Positions 7,304 through 15,716 of a stretch of DNA of 36,473 bases are shown in pieces. This DNA comes from Pseudomarimonas sp964350895. Lineage in GTDB: Bacteria > Pseudomonadota > Gammaproteobacteria > Xanthomonadales > Xanthomonadaceae. The stretch spans positions 1 through 36,473 of the forward strand of contig CAYGMG010000026.1 in NCBI GenBank assembly GCA_964350895.1. The letters run 5' to 3'. A model generated the notes under the pieces. The model was given only the letters and a program-made list of their open reading frames with translations. It ran no database searches and was not told the DNA's origin. Each line of letters opens with the position of its first letter. Positions within the stretch are counted from its first letter, which is position 1. The position numbers and the translations under genes were made by a program.

Positions 7304-8281
7304 ATGAACCACACATTGGAAAACCGGGACTTCGCCCTCGACCCCGAAGACAACGAACGGCTGGCCAACCTCGCCGGTCCACTCGACGAGCATCTGCGCC
7401 AGATCGAACTGCGCCTTGGGGTGGAGATCGCCTACCGCGGCCAGGTGTTCCGGATCAGCGGCAGCGACGAGGCTGTCGAGTCGGCCGAGCAGGTGCTGCG
7501 CTCGCTGTGGGATGACACAGCCATCAGCACGCTGTCGCCGCACGGCGTGCATCTGCGTCTGGGCCAGGCCTCGGCTGCGCTCGACGCCGCCGCCGGCCAG
7601 GTCGTGCCGCAGGAAGTCAGCATCAAGGTCAAGCGCGGCACGATCAAGGCGCGCGGTGGCAACCAGCAGCGTTACCTGCATGCCATCGCCACCCACGACA
7701 TCAATATCGGCGTCGGCCCGGCCGGCACCGGCAAGACCTTCCTGGCCGTTGCGATGGCCGTCGAGGCGCTCAACCAGGCCCGCGTGCAGCGCTTGCTGCT
7801 GGTGCGTCCGGCGGTCGAGGCCGGCGAGCGCCTGGGCTTCCTGCCCGGCGATCTGGCGCAGAAGGTCGACCCCTACCTGCGCCCGCTGTATGACGCCCTC
7901 TACGAGATGCTCGGCGTCGAGCGGGTGGCAAAGCTGGTCGAGCGCAACGTGATCGAAGTGGCGCCGCTGGCCTACATGCGCGGGCGCACCCTGAATGACG
8001 CCTTCGTCATCCTCGACGAGGCGCAGAACACCACGGTTGAGCAGATGAAGATGTTCCTGACCCGGATCGGCTTTGGCTCGACCGCGGTGGTGACCGGCGA
8101 TCTGACCCAGATCGACCTGCCGCGCCACCAGCGCTCAGGTCTGCGCGATGCGGTCGAGGTGCTCAACGGCGTCGAGGGCGTGAGCTTTACCTTCTTCGAG
8201 GCCCGCGACGTGGTTCGTCACCCGCTGGTGGCGCGGATCGTTCGCGCCTACGACGCGCGCGACGCGGCCAACGCCGGATGA
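7304..8281 (+). CDS. ybeZ: PhoH-like ATPase (YbeZ)
   Basis: A 325-residue protein with an N-terminal KH-like region (about 25-100) and a C-terminal PhoH P-loop ATPase domain (about 115-320). Walker A is GPAGTGKT at 138-145; the Walker B-like strand is FVILDEAQN. YbeZ is a cytoplasmic RNA-associated ATPase that works with the endoribonuclease YbeY in rRNA maturation and quality control; its exact reaction is not settled. The start of ybeY overlaps its stop by 4 bases (ATGA), supporting coupled synthesis of the two partners. Length fits the family. Confidence 0.93.
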   Translation: MNHTLENRDFALDPEDNERLANLAGPLDEHLRQIELRLGVEIAYRGQVFRISGSDEAVESAEQVLRSLWDDTAISTLSPHGVHLRLGQASAALDAAAGQVVPQEVSIKVKRGTIKARGGNQQRYLHAIATHDINIGVGPAGTGKTFLAVAMAVEALNQARVQRLLLVRPAVEAGERLGFLPGDLAQKVDPYLRPLYDALYEMLGVERVAKLVERNVIEVAPLAYMRGRTLNDAFVILDEAQNTTVEQMKMFLTRIGFGSTAVVTGDLTQIDLPRHQRSGLRDAVEVLNGVEGVSFTFFEARDVVRHPLVARIVRAYDARDAANAG

Positions 8282-8754
8282 GCCGCCGGCCGGTCGAGCT
8301 GGAGCTGTCGGTCAGCTACGGCCTGCCGCGCCGCGGCCTGCCGGCGGCAAGCTCGTTCCGGCAATGGGTGGGCGCTGCGCTGGAGAACCGGATCAAGCGC
8401 GCCGACCTCGCCCTGCGCCTGGTCGGCGAGTACGAAGGGCGTTCGCTGAATCGCCACTATCGCGGCAAGGACTACGCGACCAATGTGCTGAGCTTTCCTG
8501 CCGAGCTGCCGCCAGGCGTTGACCTGCCGATCCTCGGCGACATCGTGATCTGCGCCCCGGTGGTGCAGCGCGAGGCCCGTGTCCAGGGCAAGGACTGCCG
8601 GGCGCATTTCGCCCACCTGACCGTGCACGGCGTGCTGCACCTGCTCGGATTCGACCACGAAGACCCCCGCGAGGCGCTGGCGATGGAGCTGCTGGAGCGT
8701 GAAATCCTTGCCGGGCTGGGCTTTGCCGACCCCTACGCCGACGACGAAATCTGA
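8278..8754 (+). CDS. ybeY: Endoribonuclease / rRNA maturation factor YbeY
   Basis: A 158-residue single-domain zinc protein. The signature HGVLHLLGFDH gives the three metal ligands H117, H121 and H127. YbeY is a single-strand endoribonuclease needed for 16S rRNA 3'-end processing and 70S quality control. The upstream GKDYATNVLSFP segment is also typical. Translation is probably coupled to ybeZ through the ATGA overlap. There are 75 bases between its stop and corC, enough for an internal promoter. Confidence 0.95.
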   Translation: MSRRPVELELSVSYGLPRRGLPAASSFRQWVGAALENRIKRADLALRLVGEYEGRSLNRHYRGKDYATNVLSFPAELPPGVDLPILGDIVICAPVVQREARVQGKDCRAHFAHLTVHGVLHLLGFDHEDPREALAMELLEREILAGLGFADPYADDEI

Positions 8755-8788
8755 ACGCGACGGTCACGGCGCAGCCGCCCGATTGGGC

Positions 8789-8794
8789 TACACT
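8789..8794 (+). promoter_or_regulatory. Candidate -10 element for corC
   Basis: TACACT, preceded by GGC, lies 35 bases upstream of the corC start in the ybeY-corC spacer. It matches 4 of 6 consensus positions; no convincing -35 accompanies it. Confidence 0.25.
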
Positions 8795-8829
8795 TCGAGA
8801 TTCCGCCAGCCGGCGCATTTCCAGGTTCC

Positions 8830-9684
8830 ATGCCAGACGATTCCGACAGTAGCAGCGCTCCCCGACGTTCCTGGTTCGACCGACTCGGTCAAGCCCTTTC
8901 AGGGGAGCCCCGCAACCGCGAAGAGCTGATCGAAGAGCTCCACGCCGCGCACGCCAACGGTCTGTTGGGTGCAGACACGCTGGAGATGATCGAGGGTGCG
9001 ATCCGGGTCGCCGACCAGCAGGTCGGTGACGTGATGATCCCGCGCACGCAAATGGTCTCGGTGCCGATCGACGCATCCTTCGAGGAAATCCTCGAAATCG
9101 TCGTGGAAAGCGGCCATTCGCGCTTCCCGGTGCACGGCGAGGACAAGGACGAGATTCTCGGCATCCTGCTCGCCAAGGATTTGCTGCGCGACTGCGCCGG
9201 CAAGGACCGCAAGCCGCTGCAAGAGCTGGTCCGGCCAGTCGTGTTGATTCCCGAATCCAAGCGGCTCAATGTCCTGCTCCGCGAGTTCCGGCAGAGCCGC
9301 AACCATATGGCCATCGTGGTCGACGAGTATGGCGGCGTGGCTGGCCTGGTCACCATCGAGGACGTGCTGGAGGAGATCGTCGGCGAGATCGACGACGAGC
9401 ATGACGACGAGCGTGACGAGGACGCACTGATCGCCGCGCATCCGGATGGCCACTTCCTGATCGACGCGCTGACTCCGATCTCCGATTTCAACGAGCGCTT
9501 CGACGCCGAGCTCTCCGATGACGACTTCGATACCGTCGGCGGCCTGGTGGTGGATGCCATCGGCCACCTGCCCGAGGTCGGCGAGGAACTCGCGCTCGGA
9601 CGCTTCCATTTCCGCGTGGCCAGCGCCGATGCACGCCGTGCGCACAGCTTCCACATGCAGGTCGACGATACGACCGATGCCTGA
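8830..9684 (+). CDS. corC: CorC/YbeX family CBS-domain protein (magnesium/cobalt efflux-associated)
   Basis: A 284-residue cytoplasmic protein with two CBS domains (about 68-185; see VADQQVGDVMIPRTQM and VVDEYGGVAGLVTIEDVLEEIVGEI) and a C-terminal transporter-associated CorC_HlyC domain (about 200-275). There is no membrane domain, as in the short CorC/YbeX form. The family is linked to magnesium and cobalt efflux and, in E. coli, to ribosome-related phenotypes alongside ybeZ and ybeY. An acidic stretch (DDEHDDERDEDA) joins the two domains. Its stop overlaps the start of the DUF4105 gene by 8 bases, so the two are probably co-translated. Confidence 0.92.
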   Translation: MPDDSDSSSAPRRSWFDRLGQALSGEPRNREELIEELHAAHANGLLGADTLEMIEGAIRVADQQVGDVMIPRTQMVSVPIDASFEEILEIVVESGHSRFPVHGEDKDEILGILLAKDLLRDCAGKDRKPLQELVRPVVLIPESKRLNVLLREFRQSRNHMAIVVDEYGGVAGLVTIEDVLEEIVGEIDDEHDDERDEDALIAAHPDGHFLIDALTPISDFNERFDAELSDDDFDTVGGLVVDAIGHLPEVGEELALGRFHFRVASADARRAHSFHMQVDDTTDA

Positions 9685-10906
9685 TCCCGCCTGGTCAGTC
9701 CTGCGCCGCAGGCTCGTCACGGCGACCCTGCTGGCCCTGGCCCTGCTGCTGGCCAGCGCCAGCCTCGGCGCCGCGCCGCGGATCGGCGTGCTGACCATGG
9801 GGCCGGGCCTTGAGTATTGGTCGCGCTTCGGCCACAACGCCCTGCTGGTCGAGCAGGCGGATGGCCAGCGCACGGTCTACAACTACGGTTTCTTCGATTT
9901 CCAGCAGCCCGGCTTCCTGCTCCGCTTTGCCCGCGGCCAGATGCGTTACCAGCTGGTCGCCTTGCCCTTCGAGCAGGACTTCGCCTACTACCAGTCGGAA
10001 GGTCGCGGTATGCAGCTGCAATGGCTGCGGCTGAATAGATCCGCCGCCAGCGAGCTGGCCAGCTTTCTGGCCTGGAACGCGCTGCCGGAGAACGCCGAGT
10101 ACGGCTACGACTATTTTCTCGACAACTGCTCAACGCGCGTGCGCGACGTGCTGGATCGTTTCAGCGGCGGCAAGGTAATCGAACAGACCCGCGGCCGCTC
10201 GCGCGGCCTTAGCTACCGCAGCGAGGCGCTGCGCCTGTCGGCTCCGGAGCCCTGGATGTACCTGGGCATCCACCTGCTGCTCGGGCCATCGGCCGATCGC
10301 CCGCTGTCGCGCTGGGACGAGGGCTTCGTGCCGGCACGCCTGCACGACGCGCTGAACCTGGTGAGCCTGGCCGACGGCCAGCCGCTGGTCGAAAGCGATA
10401 TCCGGCTGCTGCCGCAAACCCTTCCAGAGGCGCTGATCGAAGAGCCCCGGTTTGCGCTGGGCGCGGGCTTCGCCGGCCTGGCTGCGGCACTGGTGGTCCT
10501 GCTGCTGGGGCGCCGCCGCGGCGCAGCCGGCGCCGTCGGCCGCAGCCTGCTGGGGGTGTTCTGGCTCCTGTCAGGCGTGCTCGGCCTGCTTGGCCTCGCG
10601 CTGTGGGGCCTGACCGACCACCAGATGGCCTACGCCAACCGCAGCCTGCTGCTGCTCAATCCGCTGACCCTGGCGCTGTTGCCCGCGCTGTGGTCGCTGT
10701 CGCGGCAAAGGCCTGCGCCGGCCTGGCAACGTCGACTGGCCGCGCTGTGCGCCGCAGCAGCCCTGCTCGCCGTGCCGCTATACCTGCTTCCGGTGCGTCC
10801 CCAGGACCACCTGGAATGGCTGCTGCTGGCCCTGCCTGTGCATCTGGCCGCATGGCGGCTGCTGCAGCCCGTCAGCCATCAGCAGCAAGCGTCCGAGCCG
10901 CGCTGA
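9677..10906 (+). CDS. DUF4105 (Lnb-like) membrane protein in the lnt position; candidate lipoprotein N-acyltransferase
   Basis: A 409-residue protein. An N-terminal hydrophobic segment (about 12-32) leads into a periplasmic DUF4105 domain (about 33-245). Candidate catalytic residues of this papain/LRAT-like family are H53 in SRFGHNALL and C151 in YDYFLDNCSTRVRD. The C-terminal part has four or five membrane helices (about 262-278, 290-311, 324-342, 352-371, 379-397) and a conserved-looking TDHQMAYANRSLLLLNP segment (313-329). As I recall, this two-part layout is that of Lnb, the Bacteroides lipoprotein N-acyltransferase. The gene directly follows corC, where E. coli has lnt. Seen: domain, residues and locus. 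Inferred: acylation of the lipoprotein N-terminal cysteine. It could instead be an uncharacterised DUF4105 paralogue with lnt encoded elsewhere. ATG 9677 is chosen because it overlaps corC by 8 bases and starts the signal sequence. Confidence 0.75.
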   Translation: MPDPAWSVLRRRLVTATLLALALLLASASLGAAPRIGVLTMGPGLEYWSRFGHNALLVEQADGQRTVYNYGFFDFQQPGFLLRFARGQMRYQLVALPFEQDFAYYQSEGRGMQLQWLRLNRSAASELASFLAWNALPENAEYGYDYFLDNCSTRVRDVLDRFSGGKVIEQTRGRSRGLSYRSEALRLSAPEPWMYLGIHLLLGPSADRPLSRWDEGFVPARLHDALNLVSLADGQPLVESDIRLLPQTLPEALIEEPRFALGAGFAGLAAALVVLLLGRRRGAAGAVGRSLLGVFWLLSGVLGLLGLALWGLTDHQMAYANRSLLLLNPLTLALLPALWSLSRQRPAPAWQRRLAALCAAAALLAVPLYLLPVRPQDHLEWLLLALPVHLAAWRLLQPVSHQQQASEPR

Positions 10907-10930
10907 CGGCAGAATGTCGCAGCCTTGGCG

Positions 10931-11929
10931 ATGCGGGAGGACCGCGTGGAACTTTCGGAGATGGTCAGGAACTGCGGTGCCTACAAGGCCGACGGCAGCC
11001 GTGGTCCGGAAATCGCGCTGGCCGACGTCAGCGAAGTACTGCGCAGCCAGGACGGCTTCGTCTGGGTCGGCCTGCAGGAGCCAGACGAGCCCTTGCTGGA
11101 AACCCTGCAGGAAGAATTCGGACTGCATGATCTCGCCATCGAGGATGCGCACCACGCGCACCAGCGGCCGAAGATCGAGTCCTATGGCGACTCGCTGTTC
11201 ATCGCCGCGCACACCGCCCAGCTGGTCGATGGGCGGATCCGCTTTGGCGAAACCCATGTCTTCCTCGGCCACGGCTACCTGCTGACCGTGCGCCACGGCG
11301 CCTCGGCTTCGTACGCGCCGGCCCGCGCCCGCTGCGAGCGCGAGCCCGAGCTGCTGGCGCTGGGACCCAGCTATGGGCTGTACGCGGTGCTCGACCTGAT
11401 CGTCGACAACCTTATGCCGATCGTCGACGACTTCCAGGCGCAGCTTCGCGAGCTGGAAAGCGACATCTTCGGCGACACCTACAGTCGCGCCACCATCCAG
11501 CGGCTTTATCAGCTCAAAGGCGAGCTGGTCTCGCTGCGCCTGGCGGTGACGCCGCTGCAGGACATCCTCAACCAGCTGGTGCGCTTCCACCCGACCCTGA
11601 TCCGCGACGAAGTGCGGGTGTATTTCCGCGACGTCTACGATCATGCCGTGCGGATCAATGAATCGGTCGGCACGCTGAGCGAAATGCTCTCCGCCGCACT
11701 CAGCGTCAACCTGGCGATGGTGTCGCTGCATCAGGGCGAAGTGGTGAAACGGCTGGCCGGCTGGGCCGCGCTTCTGGCAGTTCCGACCCTGGTCGCCAGC
11801 TGGTACGGGATGAACTTCGCCCATATGCCTGAGCTTTCCGGCCGCTACAGCTATTTCGCCATGCTTGGCGGCACGGTACTTGGCATGGGCCTGGTGTTCG
11901 CCCTGCTCAAGCGCGCCAGGTGGTTGTAG
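10931..11929 (+). CDS. corA: Magnesium/cobalt transporter CorA
   Basis: A 332-residue CorA-family channel. The large cytoplasmic N-terminal domain (about 1-265) is followed by two C-terminal membrane helices, with the pore-mouth signature YGMN just after the first one and MPEL in the periplasmic loop. It forms a pentamer in the inner membrane for magnesium uptake. It starts 24 bases after the DUF4105 gene. I chose ATG 10931; an in-frame TTG lies two codons upstream (10925) and a GTG at 10946. The TAG stop lies inside a GC-rich palindromic repeat arm. Having CorC and CorA in one transcript groups two magnesium-linked proteins. Confidence 0.93.
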   Translation: MREDRVELSEMVRNCGAYKADGSRGPEIALADVSEVLRSQDGFVWVGLQEPDEPLLETLQEEFGLHDLAIEDAHHAHQRPKIESYGDSLFIAAHTAQLVDGRIRFGETHVFLGHGYLLTVRHGASASYAPARARCEREPELLALGPSYGLYAVLDLIVDNLMPIVDDFQAQLRELESDIFGDTYSRATIQRLYQLKGELVSLRLAVTPLQDILNQLVRFHPTLIRDEVRVYFRDVYDHAVRINESVGTLSEMLSAALSVNLAMVSLHQGEVVKRLAGWAALLAVPTLVASWYGMNFAHMPELSGRYSYFAMLGGTVLGMGLVFALLKRARWL

Positions 11930-12027
11930 GGCGGGCTCCCGGACTCGCGGAACCGGGGACTACGCCGCGCGCTTCCACTGCTTGGGACAAGGCAAGGTAA
12001 TCGCTTGGCGGGCCAAGGCCCGCCCTA
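11926..12027. repeat. REP-like palindromic element between convergent corA and yjeT, probable bidirectional terminator
   Basis: The arm TAGGGCGGGC at 11927-11936 is inverted at the other end of the spacer (reverse complement at 12018-12027). The right end also folds alone: GGCGGGCC (12007-12014) and GGCCCGCC (12017-12024) are a perfect 8-bp stem with a 2-base loop. The TAG stops of both genes (11927-11929 plus; 12027-12025 minus) lie in the repeat arms. The position between convergent genes fits a bidirectional transcription stop or a REP element. Confidence 0.6.
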
Positions 12028-12216
12028 GGAGCGCACCCACTGCAAGAGCAGCAGGCCGACCGCCACCATCATCAGACCGGCAATCCGCAGGCTGCCGGTC
12101 GGGATCTCCTGTATCTGCGCTGCCATCCGTTTCCAGACGTCGGCGCCGGCGAGCAGGAACAGGCCTTCGATCACCAGCACCAGACAGAGCGCGGCAAGCA
12201 GGTCTTCGCTAAGCAT
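12025..12216 (-). CDS. yjeT: DUF2065 family small membrane protein YjeT
   Basis: A 63-residue protein with two predicted membrane helices (about 6-25 and 44-60) joined by a short polar loop. Sequence and place, 6 bases downstream of hflC, match DUF2065/YjeT, which follows hflC in many gamma-proteobacteria. Its function is unknown; the constant linkage suggests a role around the HflKC-FtsH membrane protease complex, which is inference. Its TAG stop is within the palindromic element shared with corA. Confidence 0.85.
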   Translation of the reverse strand: MLSEDLLAALCLVLVIEGLFLLAGADVWKRMAAQIQEIPTGSLRIAGLMMVAVGLLLLQWVRS

Positions 12217-12222
12217 GCCGGA

Positions 12223-13095
12223 TCAGCGCAATGGTGCGCCGCCGTTCTCGAAGTAGCGCAGGAACTCGGCGTCCTTGTCCAGCACCAGAACGCCCTGACC
12301 GTCGGCAAAGCCGTTGCGGTAGGCCTCAAGCGAGCGGTAGAAGGAATAGAACTCGGCGCTGCCCTGGAAGGCCTGGGCATAGGTATCGGCGGCGTTGGCG
12401 TCGCCTTCACCGCGCAGGCGCTGGGCATCGCGCTCGGCTTCGGCGACGATCACCACCCGCTGGCGATCGGCGTTCGAACGGATCGTTTCCGACTGCTCCT
12501 GACCTTCGGCGCGCAGCGCGTTCGCCACCCGCAGGCGCTCGGCGCGCATGCGCTCGAAGACCGAGCCGATGACCTGGCCATCCTCGGGCAGGTCGATGCG
12601 CTTGATCCGCACGTCGACCACCTCGACGCCCAGCTCCACCGCACCGCGGTTGGCGACCTCGACGAAGCGCTCGGCAAGATTGGTGCGTTCGCCTCCGACG
12701 ACTTCCTGCAGGGTGCGCTGGTTGAACTCGTTGCGAATCGCTTCCTTGACGATCGGCGACAGGCGCTGCTGGGCGTTCAGCTCGATACCGCCGGTGGCCT
12801 GGTAGTAGCGCCGCACGTCGGCGATCCGCCATTTGAGGAAGAAGTCGACGTTGACGTCCTTCTTTTCCGAGGTCAGGTAGCGCTCGGGCTGACCGTCCAG
12901 AGACAGGATGCGGCGATCGAACCTGAGCACGTTCTGCATCAGCGGCAGCTTGAAGTGGATGCCGGGCTCGATATCGGACTCGACGATGCGACCGATCTGG
13001 AAGCGCAGCGCCACCTGGCTTTCCTGCACCTGGTAGACCGAATCCATGGCCAGAAACAGCAGGACGATGGCGGCAATGGGAATAATCGGCTTCAT
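12223..13095 (-). CDS. hflC: HflC, SPFH/band-7 regulator of FtsH protease
   Basis: A 290-residue inner-membrane protein with one N-terminal membrane helix (about 4-20) and a periplasmic SPFH domain (about 20-190), followed by a long helical segment (about 195-250). It forms a large cage with HflK around FtsH and restrains degradation of membrane proteins. The ATG overlaps the hflK stop by 4 bases (ATGA), so the two partners are translationally coupled. The motif VVDVRIKRIDLPEDGQVIGS is typical of HflC. No defects are seen. Confidence 0.95.
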   Translation of the reverse strand: MKPIIPIAAIVLLFLAMDSVYQVQESQVALRFQIGRIVESDIEPGIHFKLPLMQNVLRFDRRILSLDGQPERYLTSEKKDVNVDFFLKWRIADVRRYYQATGGIELNAQQRLSPIVKEAIRNEFNQRTLQEVVGGERTNLAERFVEVANRGAVELGVEVVDVRIKRIDLPEDGQVIGSVFERMRAERLRVANALRAEGQEQSETIRSNADRQRVVIVAEAERDAQRLRGEGDANAADTYAQAFQGSAEFYSFYRSLEAYRNGFADGQGVLVLDKDAEFLRYFENGGAPLR

Positions 13096-14246
13096 CGGCG
13101 CGGCTCCTCGCGTCCACTGCGGTCAGGTCGTCTGAGATCACGCTCGACTCCGCTGCTGCCCTGCATGCCGGGCAGCACCGGGGTGGTCGCCGGCAAGCGC
13201 CCACCCGGCGTGGCCGGCGAGCCGCTGCTACCGTCCATCGGCAGATAGAGCACGTTGCCGCCGTCGCCGGCATAGACCTTGCGATTGCGCGACAGCACGT
13301 CCTGCATGGTCTCCAGGTAGAGGCGCTGACGGGTGACATCGGGCGCCTTGCGGTACTCGTCGGCAAGCAGGGTGAAACGCTCCGCATCACCCTCGGCGCG
13401 GGCGATCGCAGCCTGTTTGTAGCCTTCCGCCTCGGTGCGAATGCGCGCCGCTTCACCGCGGGCTTCCGGAACCACCTTGCTGGCGTAGGCCTCGGCTTCG
13501 GATTCGATGCGCTCCTTGTCCTCGCGGGCGCTGATGGCGTCGTCGAAGGCCTCGCGCACTTCGGTCGGCGGCCGCGCGTTCTGCAGGTTGAACACCGAGA
13601 CCTGCAGGCCGGTGTTGTAACTGTCGAGCGTACCCTGCAAGCGCAGTCGAGCCTCGGCGGCGAGCTCGGCGCGCTCACCGGTGAGCACCTGATCCATCTC
13701 GCTGGAGCCGATCACGTCGCGGACCGCGCTCTCGGTGGCCTGCTTGAGGGTGTCGTCCGGGTCGCGAGCGCCGAACAGAAACTTGCGCGGGTCGGCCACC
13801 AGATACTGGACGTTGTATTCGATCTGCACGATGTTCTCGTCACGGGTCAGCATGCGTACCTGGTCGCTGATGCTGCGCAGCTGGGTCACGTCGACCTTGG
13901 TCACCGACTCCAGCGGGCGCGGCAGCTTGAGGTTGGGGCCGGGATCGAGAATGCGGTTGAATTCTCCAAAGCGCAGGACGACGCCGCGCTGGCGCTCGTC
14001 GATCATCACCCAGGCATCAAGGGCGAACCACAGCCCGAGGATCACCAGTCCGATCAGCAGGAAGTTGGGGCCGCCCTGGCCTCCGCCGCGTCCCTCGCCA
14101 CCGCCTCCACCGAACATGCGGTTGATGCCGCCCTTGAGCCGGTTGAGGAAGGCCTCGACATCCGGACCCTGGTCACCGCCGCCGCTTCCGCCGCCGCCTT
14201 CGTTCCAAGGATCCTTCTTGCCGCCGCCGGGTTCGTTCCACGCCAT
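13092..14246 (-). CDS. hflK: HflK, SPFH/band-7 regulator of FtsH protease
   Basis: A 384-residue partner of HflC. The N-terminus is Gly-rich and cytoplasmic (about 7-60; two GGGG runs). One membrane helix (about 61-82) and an SPFH domain (about 85-260) follow, then a helical Ala/Glu-rich part (about 250-320) and a Pro/Gly-rich tail. The start at 14246 gives MAWNEPGGGKKDPW, the classic HflK N-terminus; the 28 codons upstream that stay open have no homology. HflK with HflC and FtsH controls turnover of SecY and other membrane proteins. A separate promoter may lie in the 111-base spacer after hflX. Confidence 0.95.
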   Translation of the reverse strand: MAWNEPGGGKKDPWNEGGGGSGGGDQGPDVEAFLNRLKGGINRMFGGGGGEGRGGGQGGPNFLLIGLVILGLWFALDAWVMIDERQRGVVLRFGEFNRILDPGPNLKLPRPLESVTKVDVTQLRSISDQVRMLTRDENIVQIEYNVQYLVADPRKFLFGARDPDDTLKQATESAVRDVIGSSEMDQVLTGERAELAAEARLRLQGTLDSYNTGLQVSVFNLQNARPPTEVREAFDDAISAREDKERIESEAEAYASKVVPEARGEAARIRTEAEGYKQAAIARAEGDAERFTLLADEYRKAPDVTRQRLYLETMQDVLSRNRKVYAGDGGNVLYLPMDGSSGSPATPGGRLPATTPVLPGMQGSSGVERDLRRPDRSGREEPRR

Positions 14247-14313
14247 CGCCACTACTCCGTCTGTGACGTGCGACCGCCCGCGGGCTGGCAGCACGTTTCT
14301 CTGATAGCCGGCG

Positions 14314-14319
14314 ATTCTA
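14314..14319 (-). promoter_or_regulatory. Candidate -10 element for hflKC
   Basis: Read on the minus strand this is TAGAAT in the context GGCTAGAATCGC, nearly the same as the context of the pyrH -10 element. It lies about 70 bases upstream of the hflK start, within the hflX-hflK spacer. No good -35 is present at 17 bases. Confidence 0.3.
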
Positions 14320-14357
14320 GCCCAGCCCATGTCATTCCCGGGTCGTGGCCGCGCCGC

Positions 14358-15677
14358 TCAGGCTTCGGCCAGCGTCCCGATGTCGCAAAGCAGTTGCGCC
14401 CGCAGCTGCGCAGCTTCCTGTCCGTCGCCGGCGCACAGCTGCTCGGCCAGGCGCAGCGGCAAGTCGAGCTCCAGCTGCCAGCCTTCATCATCACTGCGTT
14501 CGGCGCGCACCGCGCCGGCTTCGAAGAGGCGGGCGCGCAGTCGGCCGGAGAGCGAAGGCAGGCGCACCCAGCGATGGATGCGCTGCTCGCGGAAACGCTC
14601 GCCGAGCGCCTGGCCAAGCAGGTCGAGCCCGGCGCCGGCCATCGCCGACAACCAGACCCGCTGCGCCTCGCCTTGCTCATCGCGATCAATCCGCGCAGGG
14701 AACTCCTCAAGCTGGTCGATCTTGTTGAACACCATCAGCTGCGGCAGCTCGCCGGCGCCGATCTCCTGCAGGACTTCCTGCACCTGGGCGATGCGCAGAT
14801 CGCGATCCGGATCGGCGGCATCGACCACGTGCAGGAGCAGATCGGCCTCGCGCGCCTCGGCCAGGGTCGAGCGGAACGCGGCGACCAGGTCATGCGGCAG
14901 GTCGCGGATAAAGCCGACCGTGTCGGCCAGGGTCAAGGTCCCGCACTCAAGGCCGGACAATCTGCGCACGGTGGGGTCAAGGGTGGCGAACAGCTGGTCC
15001 GCGGCAAACGCCTCGGCACCGGTCAGCGCGTTGAACAGAGTCGACTTGCCGGCATTGGTATAGCCGACCAGAGCCACCCGCGGCACGCCGTTGCGCACCC
15101 TCGAACGACGCATCTGGGTGTGCTGGACCTCGACCTTCTGCAGCCTGCGCTGCAGCTGGTCGACGCGCTTGGCGAGCAGCCGGCGATCGGTTTCCAGCTG
15201 GGTTTCACCCGGGCCGCGCAGACCGATCGCGCCGCCGCGCTGGCGCTCCAGATGGCTCCAGCCGCGCACCAGGCGGGTCGCCATGTGGCGCAGCTGGGCA
15301 AGTTCAACCTGCAGCTTGCCCTCGTGGGATCGCGCGCGCTGGGCGAAAATGTCCAGGATCAGGCCGGTGCGGTCCACCACCCGTCGTTTGAGCAGGCGCT
15401 CGAGGTTGCGTTCCTGCACTGGGCTCAGCGAATGGTTGACCAGGACCAGGTCAGCGCCGGTCGCCTCGCACATCGCCTCGGCCTCTTCGGCCTTGCCGCT
15501 GCCGATCAGCAGGGCCGGATTGGGACGCTCGACCCGCGCCCCCAGCCGACCGACCACCTTGGCGCCGGCCGAGCGGGCAAGCTCGGCGAATTCTTCAAGA
15601 ATCGATTCGTCGTTCTCGCCGGGTGCATAGGGCTGGATCAGCAGCGCGTTCTCGCCACCGCGTGAACGCTCAAACAC
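14358..15677 (-). CDS. hflX: GTPase HflX, ribosome-splitting factor
   Basis: A 439-residue GTPase. The N-terminal HflX domain and coiled region (about 10-195, including RGPGETQLETDRR) precede the G domain: P-loop GYTNAGKST (205-213), then DTVGF and NKID motifs. HflX binds the 50S subunit and splits stalled or heat-damaged 70S ribosomes. The start codon is GTG at 15677, giving MFERSRGGENALLIQPY, which aligns with the family N-terminus. It starts 39 bases after hfq on the same strand, the usual hfq-hflX order. Confidence 0.95.
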   Translation of the reverse strand: MFERSRGGENALLIQPYAPGENDESILEEFAELARSAGAKVVGRLGARVERPNPALLIGSGKAEEAEAMCEATGADLVLVNHSLSPVQERNLERLLKRRVVDRTGLILDIFAQRARSHEGKLQVELAQLRHMATRLVRGWSHLERQRGGAIGLRGPGETQLETDRRLLAKRVDQLQRRLQKVEVQHTQMRRSRVRNGVPRVALVGYTNAGKSTLFNALTGAEAFAADQLFATLDPTVRRLSGLECGTLTLADTVGFIRDLPHDLVAAFRSTLAEAREADLLLHVVDAADPDRDLRIAQVQEVLQEIGAGELPQLMVFNKIDQLEEFPARIDRDEQGEAQRVWLSAMAGAGLDLLGQALGERFREQRIHRWVRLPSLSGRLRARLFEAGAVRAERSDDEGWQLELDLPLRLAEQLCAGDGQEAAQLRAQLLCDIGTLAEA

Positions 15678-15716
15678 GCCGGTCCACCGTCATCCTGTTG
15701 TTGCTCAAGTTACGGA

